Of a stretch of DNA of 64,000 bases, positions 62,900 through 64,000 are shown piece by piece (position 1 is the stretch's first letter; the number at the start of each line of letters is the position of its first letter). The notes under the pieces are model-generated. The model ran no database searches. It was given only the letters and a program-made list of their open reading frames with translations, and was not told the origin of the DNA. Position numbers and translations under genes: made by a program. Source of the DNA: Ornithodoros turicata (taxonomy: Eukaryota; Arthropoda; Arachnida; Ixodida; Argasidae); assembly GCF_037126465.1 (NCBI RefSeq), contig NC_088206.1:53362841-53426840 (forward strand), written 5' to 3'.

Positions 62900-64000
62900 T
62901 TATGCCCTTAGGTCGTGTGGGTGTATCCGTGTTGCTCTTCCAGTGGTCTCTCTTGATGTTCCAGCTGGGGGCTCGCTGAAGTTTGTTTGTTTGTTCTCGC
63001 GTCCCCTTTGCGCGGCAACTATTCGAATACATTCGGTATAGAAGAGGCATTCGATTCACAATTCGAGTATCGAAATTCATAGTCGGCGCGGAATTCGAAT
63101 CGAACGTGCAATATAAGTATTTGCATCGATATTTGAAAATTTGGAATATTTGCACGGCACTACTCCAATCCATAGTATGTCGTGATTTGCCCAGAACCCT
63201 AGAGTGACCATATTCACGGAAGTTCCGTGCATTGTGCAAAACCAGCTCTGCTTCCACCGAGGACAGATCAGATTACACTGTATCAAAGAATAAGTTTAAT
63301 AACCCCTCCACAAATGCCTGACTTGTACACTCTGTACACACTCCACCTAGACTCAAAGTGTGCAGGCTCAGACGATGTTTAAAGCCTCAGACCATGCACA
63401 CCTTGATTCTAAAATTGCAATTGCAATATCATTCATGCATGCATCATCACAAGGGTATTCCTGATTAAGATACAATAATAATAATAATGAGGCCTTCGCT
63501 GTTCATTCAGACAAAACTTGACAAAATCCTTTGTTCTCAATGTATATTTGCATATTAAATACACATTTTAAATTCTAAATGAAGAACATGTCAATATCTA
63601 CAGAGAAACGAAAAACAAAAGTATATCACTCAACCGATGCCAGTGACAAACCAAGCAATTACCAGATACTTAATAAAAGAGCATCCTAGACAGAAACAGT
63701 TTGGAACAGTTAGGTACCACTTGCTAGACTAGCAGCAGCAAAGCTGTTCCTTATATATGTAATATCCCCACACACCTGAGTACCTCATTCCATTTCGTGA
63801 CACAACAGCCTCTGATGTAATCCGAAACTTCCAACTCCAACTTAAAAAAATGCGTGACTTGTGCATTCTGTACACCCTTCTGGATAATGCACAGGTGAAC
63901 ATGTATGCTTGCTTTGGACACAAGTATAGTATATGCGTGTACATGTAGGAAGACAGTCTACGAAAAAGGTGCTTTCCTTATAAAAAATATAACATCAAGT
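62900..64000. other. No gene; ATTCG-word fragment
   Basis: 63019-63150 repeats ATTCGAATA / GAATTCGAAT words like the terminus of another element with degenerate subterminal repeats. The rest (63160-64000) is AT-rich with no supportable feature. Confidence 0.4.

Overview
This window is eukaryotic nuclear DNA from an arthropod, most likely a tick or another chelicerate. The evidence is a split metazoan gene with GT-AG introns, R1-like and gypsy-like retroelements, tRNA-derived SINEs, SWIM/YqaJ-type mobile genes and many hAT and foldback MITEs. The tick call is an inference from the repeat types. No prokaryotic operon, rRNA gene or intact tRNA gene was found. The one clearly functional gene I could reconstruct is amnionless (AMN) on the plus strand. 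It has twelve exons between 11883 and 48501, a 487-codon reading frame, phase-compatible GT-AG junctions throughout, a signal peptide, two W..NW..PC segments, a Cys-rich segment, one transmembrane helix and NPxY-like endocytic motifs. AMN is the membrane anchor of cubilin (cubam receptor). Layout: 1-6600 is a tandem segmental duplication (about 1-1243 against 4406-5636) that also holds a 210-220 bp satellite, a promoter-like GC-rich module in three places and an intact SINE. 6901-7311 is a broken Myb/SANT (Harbinger-associated) gene. 8527-10222 holds two satellite families side by side. AMN exon 1 is at 11883, and its 16.5 kb first intron (11914-28388) is a warehouse of mobile DNA. That intron contains two strong palindromes, a decayed R1-like LINE with a nested SINE, a transposase-like pseudogene, and a strikingly AT-rich island (about 19.8-26.0 kb). 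The island is bracketed by inverted repeat arms at 13150-17192 and 26220-27258, and it carries unrecognised ORFs, the largest being 143 codons. Two palindromic TIR elements precede exon 2. Introns 2 to 11 contain a SWIM/YqaJ mobile gene split by a 1170 bp solo LTR with 5 bp target duplications, several foldback MITEs, hAT elements with 8 bp target duplications, and a THAP pseudogene. Downstream of AMN (48502-64000) I see only repeats: four more hAT-type elements, a gypsy-like retroelement remnant on the minus strand, a degenerate LINE fragment, a roughly 520-630 bp satellite in two places, a SINE, foldback MITEs and one short secreted-like ORF of doubtful status. Only AMN looks like a host gene under constraint. 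Nearly everything else reads as mobile DNA in various states of decay. The most unusual structure is the inverted-repeat-bounded AT-rich island inside AMN intron 1. The most coherent general pattern is a set of hAT-type elements whose termini are each filled with their own degenerate short word.
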